A DNA stretch of 5,118 nucleotides from Patescibacteria group bacterium. GTDB lineage: Bacteria > Patescibacteriota > Microgenomatia > UBA1406 > GWC2-37-13. Location: NCBI GenBank assembly GCA_943356515.1, contig CALRFM010000079.1, positions 1-5,118 on the forward strand, read 5' to 3'. Below, one piece after another: positions 1-5,118 of the stretch; the stretch's first letter is position 1; every line of letters begins with the position of its first letter. The notes under the pieces were generated by a model. That model did no database searches, was not told the DNA's origin, and saw only the letters and a program-made list of their open reading frames with translations. The position numbers were made by a program, and so were the translations under genes.

Positions 1-238
1 AGATGGATTTATTTTCGCACTTATTGCAGATGACGAGCTGTACTTCAAAGTAGATGAGCTCAATATTGCAGGTTATAAAAAAGCGGGAAGTGAGCCATTC
101 ATGTATCAACGAGGCAGCCATCCAAAAACTACCATGCCGTACTGGAAAGTACCAGCGCAGGTGATGGAAGATAGGGAACTCATCGAAGTATGGGTAGATA
201 AATCGGTTGCTGCAAGTAGACGCAGTAAAAAAAGATAA
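1..238 (+). CDS. TfoX N-terminal-domain protein, C-terminal part only (5' end outside the window)
   Basis: The open frame starts at base 2 and gives 78 residues before a TAA stop at 236-238; the start lies upstream of the window. The visible segment has the pattern of the TfoX/Sxy N-terminal domain: a strand-rich stretch FALIADDELYFKVDE, then AGSEPFMYQRG, then MPYWKVP and a final helix with VWVDKSVAASRR. A basic tail, RRSKKR, ends it. In this family the N-terminal domain often occurs alone as a protein of about 100-120 residues, so this is probably a short single-domain protein without the TfoX C-terminal domain. TfoX/Sxy is linked to competence regulation in gammaproteobacteria, but the role of the stand-alone domain is not established, so I assign no function. 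The gene converges on the DsbA-like gene and a shared hairpin follows it at once. Confidence 0.85.
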   Translation, partial: DGFIFALIADDELYFKVDELNIAGYKKAGSEPFMYQRGSHPKTTMPYWKVPAQVMEDRELIEVWVDKSVAASRRSKKR

Positions 239-243
239 AAGAA

Positions 244-265
244 AAGGCGGCCTTTCGGCCGCCTT
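244..265. terminator. Bidirectional intrinsic terminator between convergent genes
   Basis: A perfect 9-bp GC-rich stem, AAGGCGGCC (244-252) paired with GGCCGCCTT (257-265), closes a TTTC loop. It starts 5 nt after the TfoX-domain stop. Read on the minus strand, the stem is followed by a T-rich tract (TTTTCTTTTATCTTTTTTT, complement of 245-227), which makes a good terminator for the DsbA-like gene. Read on the plus strand, the downstream side is weaker (AGTTGTTGTTA), so termination of the TfoX-domain gene is likely but less certain. Confidence 0.85.
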
Positions 266-277
266 AGTTGTTGTTAT

Positions 278-309
278 ATGACTGGATCCCGCATCAAGTG
301 CGGGATGAC
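278..309. repeat. REP-like palindromic element
   Basis: Perfect 8-bp arms ATCCCGCA (286-293) and TGCGGGAT (299-306) enclose a TCAAG loop. The unit is flanked by the direct repeat ATGAC at 278-282 and 305-309. From general knowledge, near-identical TGGATCCCGC...GCGGGATGACA palindromes occur as dispersed intergenic repeats in many bacterial genomes, for example in Rickettsiales. Only one copy is in this window, so its repeated nature here is inferred. It has no T-tract of its own. It lies between the dsbA-like stop and the terminator hairpin, so it would be transcribed as the 3' UTR of the dsbA-like mRNA. Confidence 0.6.
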
Positions 310-317
310 ATTGGGGC

Positions 318-1130
318 TTACACTCCCTGAGCTTGGAACATTTTGTCATGCATTTCCCAGAACTTACCCTGGTCATAAGCACATAGTGAAGCCTCTGCAG
401 CTTTTTGTGCGTTTTGATGGAGTTGAGTTAATGGAAGTTGCTTGTAAACAATTCTTACATCTTTTGGATATGCAGCTTTAATCTGCTCCACTGTTGCAAA
501 CGCTCGTGCACAGAATGGGCATTCAAAATCTGAATATTCAACTATGGTGACCTTTGCATCTTTAGGTCCTATTGATGGTGCATTTGCCACATCTATCTGT
601 ACCGGATCAAGTTTGAATGATGCGGTTGCTGGATCTGCACAGTATGTTTGAAGTGTTTCAGAATAATCAGTACATACGGTGGAAGAAGTTCCATCAAGCT
701 CTTTGTCTATGATTTCTTTAAAGTTTTCAAAGGGGAACGCACCGCCCAAGAACTTTCCATTGATGAAAAATCCTGGAGTTCCTTGCACGCCCAAACTTGC
801 AGCTTCTGCAGATTCAGCTGCTACCGCATCTACTTTTGCACCACTGGTGAGACATTGTTCAAATTTCTTTTTGTCCAAGCCTATTTCATCTGCATACGCT
901 ATGAGGTTTTTTTCAGACAAGGGAGATTCTCCAGCAGGTTGGCCTGCGCCAGCAGCTACACCAGTTGTTTCGATATTTTTTACTCGATAAAACGTGTACC
1001 CTTGGAATAAGAATAACGCTACTATAAGCACTGCCAAAAGATTAAATTGTTGGCTGAGTCTGTTAATGATTGCGCTCGTGTCAACGACTTTCTTTTCTGG
1101 AACTGGGTTAGCTGTTTTTTTTACTGCCAT
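318..1130 (-). CDS. Membrane-anchored DsbA-family thiol-disulfide oxidoreductase with circularly permuted domain order
   Basis: A 270-residue protein. Residues 1-28 are polar and basic (cytoplasmic side). Residues 29-49 form one hydrophobic segment (LLAVLIVALFLFQGYTFY), so the enzyme domain should lie outside the membrane. A Gly/Ala-rich linker leads to residues 71-145: helix SEKNLIAYADEIGLD, Cys93, then the cis-proline loop GVQGTPGFFING (Thr118-Pro119) and the final helix FENFKEIIDKEL. A linker (about 146-175, with Cys153 and Cys164) leads to GPKDAKVTIVEYSDFECPFC, with the redox motif Cys204-Pro-Phe-Cys207, then the helical-domain start with Cys250 and FWEMHDKMFQAQGV, where the protein stops. 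In ordinary DsbA/Thioredoxin_4 proteins the CPFC half comes first and the cis-Pro half second, so the order here is permuted. All expected motifs are present, so it is probably active in forming or isomerising disulfides in exported proteins. The start ATG has no Shine-Dalgarno upstream. No DsbB or VKOR partner is in the window. Confidence 0.9.
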   Translation of the reverse strand: MAVKKTANPVPEKKVVDTSAIINRLSQQFNLLAVLIVALFLFQGYTFYRVKNIETTGVAAGAGQPAGESPLSEKNLIAYADEIGLDKKKFEQCLTSGAKVDAVAAESAEAASLGVQGTPGFFINGKFLGGAFPFENFKEIIDKELDGTSSTVCTDYSETLQTYCADPATASFKLDPVQIDVANAPSIGPKDAKVTIVEYSDFECPFCARAFATVEQIKAAYPKDVRIVYKQLPLTQLHQNAQKAAEASLCAYDQGKFWEMHDKMFQAQGV

Positions 1131-1171
1131 AAGTTTTGGGAAATTATTAATAATATATTACGAAACGATTC

Positions 1172-1180
1172 ATCATACCA
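1172..1180 (-). promoter_or_regulatory. Possible extended -10 promoter element for the DsbA-like gene
   Basis: The minus strand reads TGGTATGAT here, a TGn-extended -10 box (TATGAT, one mismatch to TATAAT). It lies 41 nt upstream of the dsbA-like ATG, inside an 86 nt AT-rich gap (1131-1216) after the tRNA-binding protein gene. No convincing -35 box is seen at 16-18 nt, as is tolerated by extended -10 promoters. Read-through from the alaS transcript is the alternative, as I see no good terminator in the gap. Confidence 0.35.
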
Positions 1181-1216
1181 TATTTTTCTGAAGAGACTTC
1201 ATGACAATGTGTGGAC

Positions 1217-1552
1217 TTATCTTATCAATGTTCCTGGTCGTATATCTGAGGACACGGGAATGAGCATAGGAACATCGTCTTGATCTGCTGCCATGAGCAT
1301 TCCTTGGGATTCAATTCCTGCCATGTTGCGCGGTTCTAAGTTTACTAAAAAAGAGAAATTCTTTCCCACAAAATCATCTGGTCCATACCATTGTTGCATA
1401 CCAGTGAGTATGGTACGTTCTCCAAGTTCTTCTCCAAAATCAACGATAAGTTTTACGAGTTTTTTAGAATCTTGAACATTCTCAGCTTCTTTTACATATC
1501 CTACTCGAATATCGAGTTTGAGAAAATCTGTAAATGGTATGGTGTCTTTCAT
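1217..1552 (-). CDS. Trbp111-like tRNA-binding protein (stand-alone EMAPII/MetRS-C OB-fold domain)
   Basis: At 111 residues this is a single tRNA-binding OB fold, the size of Aquifex Trbp111. Family signatures are clear: FTDFLKLDIRVGYVKEAE (residues 7-24), KLVKLIVDFGEE (31-42), the strand region RTILTGMQQWYGPDDFVGK (46-64), the core NLEPRNMAGIESQGMLMAA (71-89), and the closing SSDIRPGTLIR (101-111), which matches the usual end of the domain, so it is complete. The same domain is fused to the C-terminus of many bacterial MetRS enzymes; free copies bind the outer corner of tRNA with little sequence specificity. The ATG overlaps the alaS stop by one base (TAATG) and has no Shine-Dalgarno, so translation probably depends on termination-reinitiation after alaS. 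It may serve MetRS, AlaRS or tRNA in general; the sequence alone does not decide. Confidence 0.9.
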   Translation of the reverse strand: MKDTIPFTDFLKLDIRVGYVKEAENVQDSKKLVKLIVDFGEELGERTILTGMQQWYGPDDFVGKNFSFLVNLEPRNMAGIESQGMLMAADQDDVPMLIPVSSDIRPGTLIR

Positions 1553-3384
1553 TATTTTGCGTAAATTCTAAACATGTTGCTTCCTATCTTTTTGAACCGT
1601 TCTATCTCAATTTTTCCTATTTCACTCGTATTAGCTACATGAGGGCCGCCACAGAACTCTTTAGAATAGGCCTCTCTGATCGTATCCTCATCTGCACCAA
1701 TAAAGTACACTTTCACTTGATCGGGGTATTTTTCTTTAAAAAATGACCTTGCTCCCAATGTTTGCGCTTCTTCTTTTGGCATGATCTTAAATCCAACGGG
1801 AAGCGCACTTGTTATATGACTATTAACAATAGTTTCCACTTTTTTTATATCTTCTTCTGTTGGTTTGGCTGCGCAGTAAAAATCGAATCGTAAACGGACT
1901 GCGGTAATATTTGATCCTTCTTGGCGTACTGAATTGCCCATCACATCAAAGAGTGCCTGATGAATCAAGTGGGTTGCAGTGTGATATTTCACGGTTTGTT
2001 CAGATTTATCGGCAAGTCCACCTTTAAATTTCTGATCAGCTGAAGATCTGGACTTTTCTTTATGCGAAGCAAATTCCTTGTCATAATCTTCTTGAGACAA
2101 ATGGATACCTTTTTCTGCCAACAGTTCTTGAGTGATCTCAAAGGGAAATCCATAGGTTTGATACAAATCAAATGCCTGCTTTGCATCTACTGATTTTAAT
2201 GTATCCAACTCCTTTAATCCTCGTTCAAGTGTTTTTTGAAACTTTGCTACTTCATCCATAACAACCGGAAGAATCTCTTTCAAATCTTTTGTGGTTTCAA
2301 AATAAATGTCATCATACGTTTTTAACACCTCTTCAATAATGGGTTCTATAGAATCTATTGAATAGTTTTTATTGAGCGCGCGCATTTTTACAAGAGCCCG
2401 TCTCAGGAGTCTACGAAGCACATACCCTTGTTCTTTGTTGGAAGGAGTAACGCCATTTTTGATTATAAATACAGCAGTTTTTAAATGATCGGTGATTATA
2501 CGAAGCGCGGGTTTACATGTTTCAACATCATATGAATGATTGGTAGCTTTTTCTACTGCCTTCATAATAGTTGAAAACACATCGGTATTAAAGATATCTG
2601 GGTCGTTTTGCGCAGCAGCAAGAAGTCGTTCCAGACCGCCACCAAAATCGACATTCTTTTTAGGCAATTCTTCGAAGGTACCATCCGATACCTTTTTATA
2701 CATCATAAATACTGAGTTTCCGATCTCAAGAAACAAACCACAATCACAATTTTGATGACACTCTTTGCCAAATGCGGGGTCATGTTCGCCATCGAATTTA
2801 TAAAAAACTTCACTATCTGGGCCACCTGGCTCGCCTGCTGGCATTTTGTCTGGCTCGCCCGCACGAGACCACCAATTCTTATTTGCAGGGTACATACGAA
2901 TCCGGTCTCCTACCTCTGCTTTAATTCCTACTTCATCAAATAATGTTTTCCATGTTTCAATACTTACCTCATCACGGGCTACTTGATCATTTCCTTCAAA
3001 AACCGTGACGTACAATCTGTTTGGGTCAATGCCAAGGCCTTTTTCTGTATGGGTTAAAAAGGTAAAGAAATTTCTTAGTTGTTCTTTTTTAAAGTAATCT
3101 CCCAAAGACCAGTTTCCCATCATCTCAAAAAAGGTGTCGTGGCGATTGTCTCCAACTTCTTCAATGTCTTGTACTCGAACGCAGGGTTGAATATCAAACA
3201 GTTTATCTCCCAATGGGTGGGCAACGCCCAATAGATTTGGCACAAACTGTTGCATGCCCGAACCGGTAAAGAGCGTCGTTGGATCGTCTTGCGGAACCAA
3301 GTGAGAAGGAGGTACCTGGGCATGGTCGAGTTCGTTAAAAAAAGCTGAATATAACTGGCGTAGTTTTTTGTGTCCGATTTTCAT
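1552..3384 (-). CDS. alaS: Alanyl-tRNA synthetase, short form without the C-Ala domain
   Basis: A cytoplasmic class II synthetase that charges tRNA-Ala and hydrolyses misacylated Ser/Gly-tRNA-Ala. Catalytic domain: DDPTTLFTGSGMQQF (residues 33-47), CVR (68-70), the motif 2 region RHDTFFEMMGNWSLGDYF (81-98) and motif 3 VDFGGGLERLLA (245-256). The tRNA-recognition helices include the basic GYVLRRLLRRALVKMRAL (320-337). Editing domain: His468-xxx-His472, Gln488 (equivalent to E. coli Gln584), and Cys578-GGP-His582, which would supply the zinc ligands. The protein ends at residue 610, just after the editing domain; E. coli AlaRS has about 875 residues, so the coiled coil and DHHA1/C-Ala domain are missing. 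This short form is, from my recollection, usual in Patescibacteria. A Cys/His cluster, CHQNCDC (209-215), sits in an insertion of the catalytic domain. The start at 3384 gives the normal AlaRS N-terminus. The gene is probably transcribed from the palindromic promoter in the 18 nt gap upstream. Confidence 0.97.
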   Translation of the reverse strand: MKIGHKKLRQLYSAFFNELDHAQVPPSHLVPQDDPTTLFTGSGMQQFVPNLLGVAHPLGDKLFDIQPCVRVQDIEEVGDNRHDTFFEMMGNWSLGDYFKKEQLRNFFTFLTHTEKGLGIDPNRLYVTVFEGNDQVARDEVSIETWKTLFDEVGIKAEVGDRIRMYPANKNWWSRAGEPDKMPAGEPGGPDSEVFYKFDGEHDPAFGKECHQNCDCGLFLEIGNSVFMMYKKVSDGTFEELPKKNVDFGGGLERLLAAAQNDPDIFNTDVFSTIMKAVEKATNHSYDVETCKPALRIITDHLKTAVFIIKNGVTPSNKEQGYVLRRLLRRALVKMRALNKNYSIDSIEPIIEEVLKTYDDIYFETTKDLKEILPVVMDEVAKFQKTLERGLKELDTLKSVDAKQAFDLYQTYGFPFEITQELLAEKGIHLSQEDYDKEFASHKEKSRSSADQKFKGGLADKSEQTVKYHTATHLIHQALFDVMGNSVRQEGSNITAVRLRFDFYCAAKPTEEDIKKVETIVNSHITSALPVGFKIMPKEEAQTLGARSFFKEKYPDQVKVYFIGADEDTIREAYSKEFCGGPHVANTSEIGKIEIERFKKIGSNMFRIYAK

Positions 3385-3388
3385 GAAG

Positions 3389-3394
3389 TATAAT
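3389..3394 (+). promoter_or_regulatory. -10 box of the nnrD operon promoter, probably leaderless
   Basis: A perfect TATAAT hexamer lies 8 nt before the nnrD ATG at 3403, so the mRNA would begin at or next to the start codon. No TG extension and no good -35 box are seen (TTGTGT at 3368-3373 matches only TTG and has a short 15 nt spacer). It overlaps the alaS -10 box by two bases on the other strand, so the two promoters probably compete for polymerase. Confidence 0.6.
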
Positions 3395-3398
3395 TATA
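3393..3398 (-). promoter_or_regulatory. -10 box of the alaS promoter, probably leaderless
   Basis: The minus strand reads TGC-TATAAT, a perfect extended -10 box, 8 nt before the alaS ATG. Transcription would then start at or within a few nt of the start codon. A partial -35 match, TTGAAT (complement of 3418-3423), lies 19 nt upstream inside the nnrD coding region. The hexamer shares its last bases with the nnrD -10 box in the palindrome TATAATTATA (3389-3398). Confidence 0.65.
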
Positions 3399-3402
3399 GC
3401 AA

Positions 3403-4272
3403 ATGAATATAACAAAGATTCAAAGCTCAGATCTTAAAAGCGTCAAATCAATCTTTAGCAAATTATACATCCCCCGTGCAGATTCTCATAAAGGAAATAA
3501 TGGGAAGGCGCTTATTATTGGTGGGTCTGCGCTCTTTCACAGTGCCTCACTATGGAGTGCAGAGATTGCATCACATTTTGTAGATATGGTGCACTACTCT
3601 TCAACTAAAGAAAATAACGAAATATTTGTAAATTTGAAATCTTTGTTTCACAACGGCATCGTGGTACGGCAAGAAGATGTTGACGCTTATGTTGAGGAAG
3701 ATGATGCTATACTCATCGGCCCGGGAATGGTACGAGGAGAAGACAAAGAAGCTGTATACGCACGTGATCTTACCAGACGTTTGCTTCAGGAGTATCCAAA
3801 TAAGAAATTCGTCATAGACGCAGGAGCACTGCAGATGATAGATGTGCAGTGGCTCAAAAATCTTACACAACCACCTATCATCACACCTCACAAGGGAGAA
3901 TTTAAACGACTTTTTGGAATTGATATATCAGAATTATCATCAGACGAAATTGCACATATAGTACAACAAAAAGCTCAAGAGTACTCATGCATCATTCTCC
4001 TTAAATCGATACAAGATTATATATCTGATGGCAAAGAGCTATACGTCGTGCGTGGAGGAAATCAAGGTTTGACCAAAGGCGGAAGCGGAGATATACTTGC
4101 AGGACTAACTGTCGGATTATTCACCAGAAGCACAGCACTTGTATCTGCAATAAGTGCATCATACAGTATCAAAACAGCGGCAGATGAGTTATATAAAGAG
4201 AAAGGATATTGGTATAATATGTCAGACATTATTCAAGCGATTCCTAAAGTATTTAGAAATAGGTTATTATGA
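3403..4272 (+). CDS. nnrD: ADP/ATP-dependent NAD(P)H-hydrate dehydratase
   Basis: This 289-residue ribokinase-like protein is the dehydratase (YjeF C-terminal type) that restores NADH/NADPH from the damaged hydrates NADHX/NADPHX using ADP or ATP. Signatures in order: SHKGNNGKALIIGGS (residues 28-42), ILIGPGM (103-109), FVIDAGAL (136-143), ITPHKGEF (160-167), ILLKSIQDYISDG (198-210) and the nucleotide/catalytic loop GGNQGLTKGGSGDILAG (218-234), with Asp230 as the likely catalytic base of the GSGD motif (GTGD in most relatives). The N-terminal epimerase domain (NnrE) found in fused bacterial NnrDE proteins is absent and not encoded nearby; spontaneous epimerisation or an enzyme elsewhere would have to supply the right epimer. 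The gene starts 18 nt from divergent alaS with no room for a Shine-Dalgarno, and its stop overlaps the next gene by ATGA. Confidence 0.93.
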   Translation: MNITKIQSSDLKSVKSIFSKLYIPRADSHKGNNGKALIIGGSALFHSASLWSAEIASHFVDMVHYSSTKENNEIFVNLKSLFHNGIVVRQEDVDAYVEEDDAILIGPGMVRGEDKEAVYARDLTRRLLQEYPNKKFVIDAGALQMIDVQWLKNLTQPPIITPHKGEFKRLFGIDISELSSDEIAHIVQQKAQEYSCIILLKSIQDYISDGKELYVVRGGNQGLTKGGSGDILAGLTVGLFTRSTALVSAISASYSIKTAADELYKEKGYWYNMSDIIQAIPKVFRNRLL

Positions 4273-4691
4273 ATAGAGAAACAATCATTGCAATAAGTAT
4301 GGGAATTAGCCTTGGTGCCATAGTGGCACTTGTGGTGCTTTTTCAAAGTAACAAAGCAGATGAAACCAAAATCGTACCTGTTGCTCCTAACCAGGCTTCA
4401 GCACAAGGTGACGCTGCCCAACCTTCCTCTCCAAAACTCCTTACTATAACAACTCCAGAACAGGGAAGCGTAGTAGAAAAAGACTCGGTAACCATAACGG
4501 GGAAAGCTCCTAAAAATAGCCTAATCATTGTTCAATCTCCGTCTTTTGAAAGTACCTTTAAAAGTAAGGAAGAGACATTTAGTATAGATGTAGATTTATC
4601 TGTTGGAGAAAATGTCATTCAACTGAGTGCCTATACCGAAAGTAGCACACCACAACAACAAACGTTACGAGTTTATTTTATTGCAGAATGA
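4269..4691 (+). CDS. Membrane-anchored protein with one Ig-like (glucodextranase-B-like) domain
   Basis: A 140-residue protein. Residues 5-25 form one hydrophobic helix (TIIAISMGISLGAIVALVVLF) preceded by a short N-terminus, with no clear signal-peptidase site, so it is probably an N-terminal anchor with the rest outside. A low-complexity linker rich in Ala, Gln, Pro and Ser (about 30-56) leads to a beta-sandwich-like domain: LTITTPEQGSVVEKDSVTITGKAP (58-81, read in two parts as a strand pair), FSIDVDLSVGENVIQLSAY (104-122) and LRVYFIAE (133-140). The pattern 'TPEQGSVV...VTITGKA...F..DV.L..GENVIQL.AY' is typical of bacterial Ig-like domains such as Glucodextran_B. No catalytic residues are apparent; a surface or envelope structural role is an inference. 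It overlaps nnrD and the next gene by ATGA, so it is translationally coupled on both sides. A weak AGG at 4261-4263 precedes the start. Confidence 0.8.
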   Translation: MNRETIIAISMGISLGAIVALVVLFQSNKADETKIVPVAPNQASAQGDAAQPSSPKLLTITTPEQGSVVEKDSVTITGKAPKNSLIIVQSPSFESTFKSKEETFSIDVDLSVGENVIQLSAYTESSTPQQQTLRVYFIAE

Positions 4692-5118
4692 TAAACAAAC
4701 GGTATCTCATTTTAACACTCATCTTAGCACTTGGCATTGTAGCGGTTCCTGTTATGGCGCAACCCGCTTCAGAAGTAGACAAACTCAAAGATAAAATTGC
4801 AGAACAAGTTGAAGAGCTTAATGTAAACAACAAGGCAATTGCAGGAATGATTCAAGACATAGTAGGCAATTCTATTTTTATCATCAATAATAATGGTGAA
4901 CGCATTGAAGCATCGGTAGATGAAACATTAACAAGCTATTATGAAGTGTCAGGAACAGTGCTGAAAGAATTGAAAGCAGAAGATTTTGAAATAGATGAAT
5001 ATGTGTTTGTCACTGGCCCAGAAATAGGCGAAACTATAACGGCTAATGCTGTATATAAAGATACACCTTACCATGTGTTTTCTGGAAAAATAGTAGAGGT
5101 GAATGAAGATGAGTTTAC
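4688..5118 (+). CDS. Secreted protein with DUF5666-like beta repeats (3' end outside the window)
   Basis: The ATG at 4688 overlaps the preceding stop as ATGA, and the frame stays open to the window end (143 codons seen). The N-terminus is a classical signal peptide: MINKR, a hydrophobic core YLILTLILALGIVAVPV, and a probable signal-peptidase I site after VMA (residues 22-24). A short charged helical segment (VDKLKDKIAEQVEEL, 30-44) follows. Residues 49-122 have the run of alternating strands seen in DUF5666-type domains: AIAGMIQDIVGNSIFIINNNG, then EIDEYVFVTGPEIGETITANAVY. A second unit appears to begin at VFSGKIVEVNEDEF (130-143) just before the window ends. Proteins of this build (signal peptide, charged helix, DUF5666-like domain) are, from memory, common in Patescibacteria but of unknown function. 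The domain assignment is tentative; the export signal is clear. Confidence 0.8.
   Translation, partial: MINKRYLILTLILALGIVAVPVMAQPASEVDKLKDKIAEQVEELNVNNKAIAGMIQDIVGNSIFIINNNGERIEASVDETLTSYYEVSGTVLKELKAEDFEIDEYVFVTGPEIGETITANAVYKDTPYHVFSGKIVEVNEDEF

Noticed and set aside
648..1010. Two overlapping + strand open frames opposite the dsbA-like gene
   Set aside because: They mirror a minus-strand gene with clear family motifs and show no domain pattern or start signal of their own.
318..1130. Reading the DsbA-like gene as two broken DsbA copies or a pseudogene
   Set aside because: Each half occurs once, the two are complementary and in one frame, and all redox and fold motifs (CPFC, cis-Pro, helical-domain cysteines) are intact.
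1189..1201. Small hairpin TGAAG-AGA-CTTCA between the tRNA-binding protein gene and the dsbA-like gene
   Set aside because: The stem has only 5 AT-rich base pairs and no T-tract on the exit side in the minus direction, so it is not a credible terminator.
3601..3891. Minus-strand open frame inside nnrD
   Set aside because: It is antisense to a well-conserved enzyme region, and its translation is low-complexity hydrophobic/aromatic without family features.
4269..4691. Possible UGA recoding (code 25, Gracilibacteria/SR1 type)
   Set aside because: TGA ends nnrD and the Ig-like gene exactly at ATGA overlaps with the next start, and reading through would not extend either domain.
1..5118. CRISPR arrays, tRNA or rRNA genes, transposases, riboswitches
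   Set aside because: No spaced direct repeats, cloverleaf-like segments, rRNA signatures or transposase motifs were seen; coding regions cover almost the whole window.

Overview
The window looks like a piece of a Candidate Phyla Radiation (Patescibacteria) genome. The main reasons are a 610-residue alanyl-tRNA synthetase that ends after its editing domain, very tight gene packing with 1-4 nt overlaps, start sites without a Shine-Dalgarno sequence, a stand-alone NAD(P)HX dehydratase, and small membrane-anchored or secreted proteins. TGA serves as a stop codon at the ends of two genes, so the recoded genetic code of Gracilibacteria/SR1 is unlikely. I cannot place it more finely from sequence alone.

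Layout. On the + strand, the 3' end of a TfoX N-terminal-domain protein runs to 238. It converges on a minus-strand gene for a membrane-anchored DsbA-like thiol oxidoreductase (318-1130). The 79 nt between them hold a strong hairpin that can serve as a terminator for both genes, followed by a REP-like palindrome. After an 86 nt AT-rich gap come two coupled minus-strand translation genes: alaS (1552-3384), then a Trbp111-like tRNA-binding protein (1217-1552) whose ATG overlaps the alaS stop by one base. alaS and the next + strand gene, nnrD (3403-4272), diverge from an 18 nt gap. nnrD begins a + strand operon with two further genes joined by ATGA overlaps: a membrane-anchored Ig-like protein (4269-4691) and a secreted protein (4688 to beyond the window end).

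The most notable object is the DsbA-like protein. Its two halves are in reversed order. The helical-domain end and the cis-proline part of the thioredoxin fold come first, directly after the membrane anchor. The part with the CPFC active site comes last, and the protein stops exactly where the first part would normally continue. This reads as a natural circular permutation of a DsbA-family enzyme with all key motifs kept.

Two other points stand out. The 18 nt gap between alaS and nnrD has a perfect palindrome, TATAATTATA, that gives a consensus -10 box on each strand, each 8 nt from its start codon, which suggests two leaderless divergent transcripts. The truncated AlaRS, which lacks the C-terminal tRNA-elbow-binding domain, is translationally coupled to a free tRNA-elbow-binding protein, which suggests possible compensation in trans.
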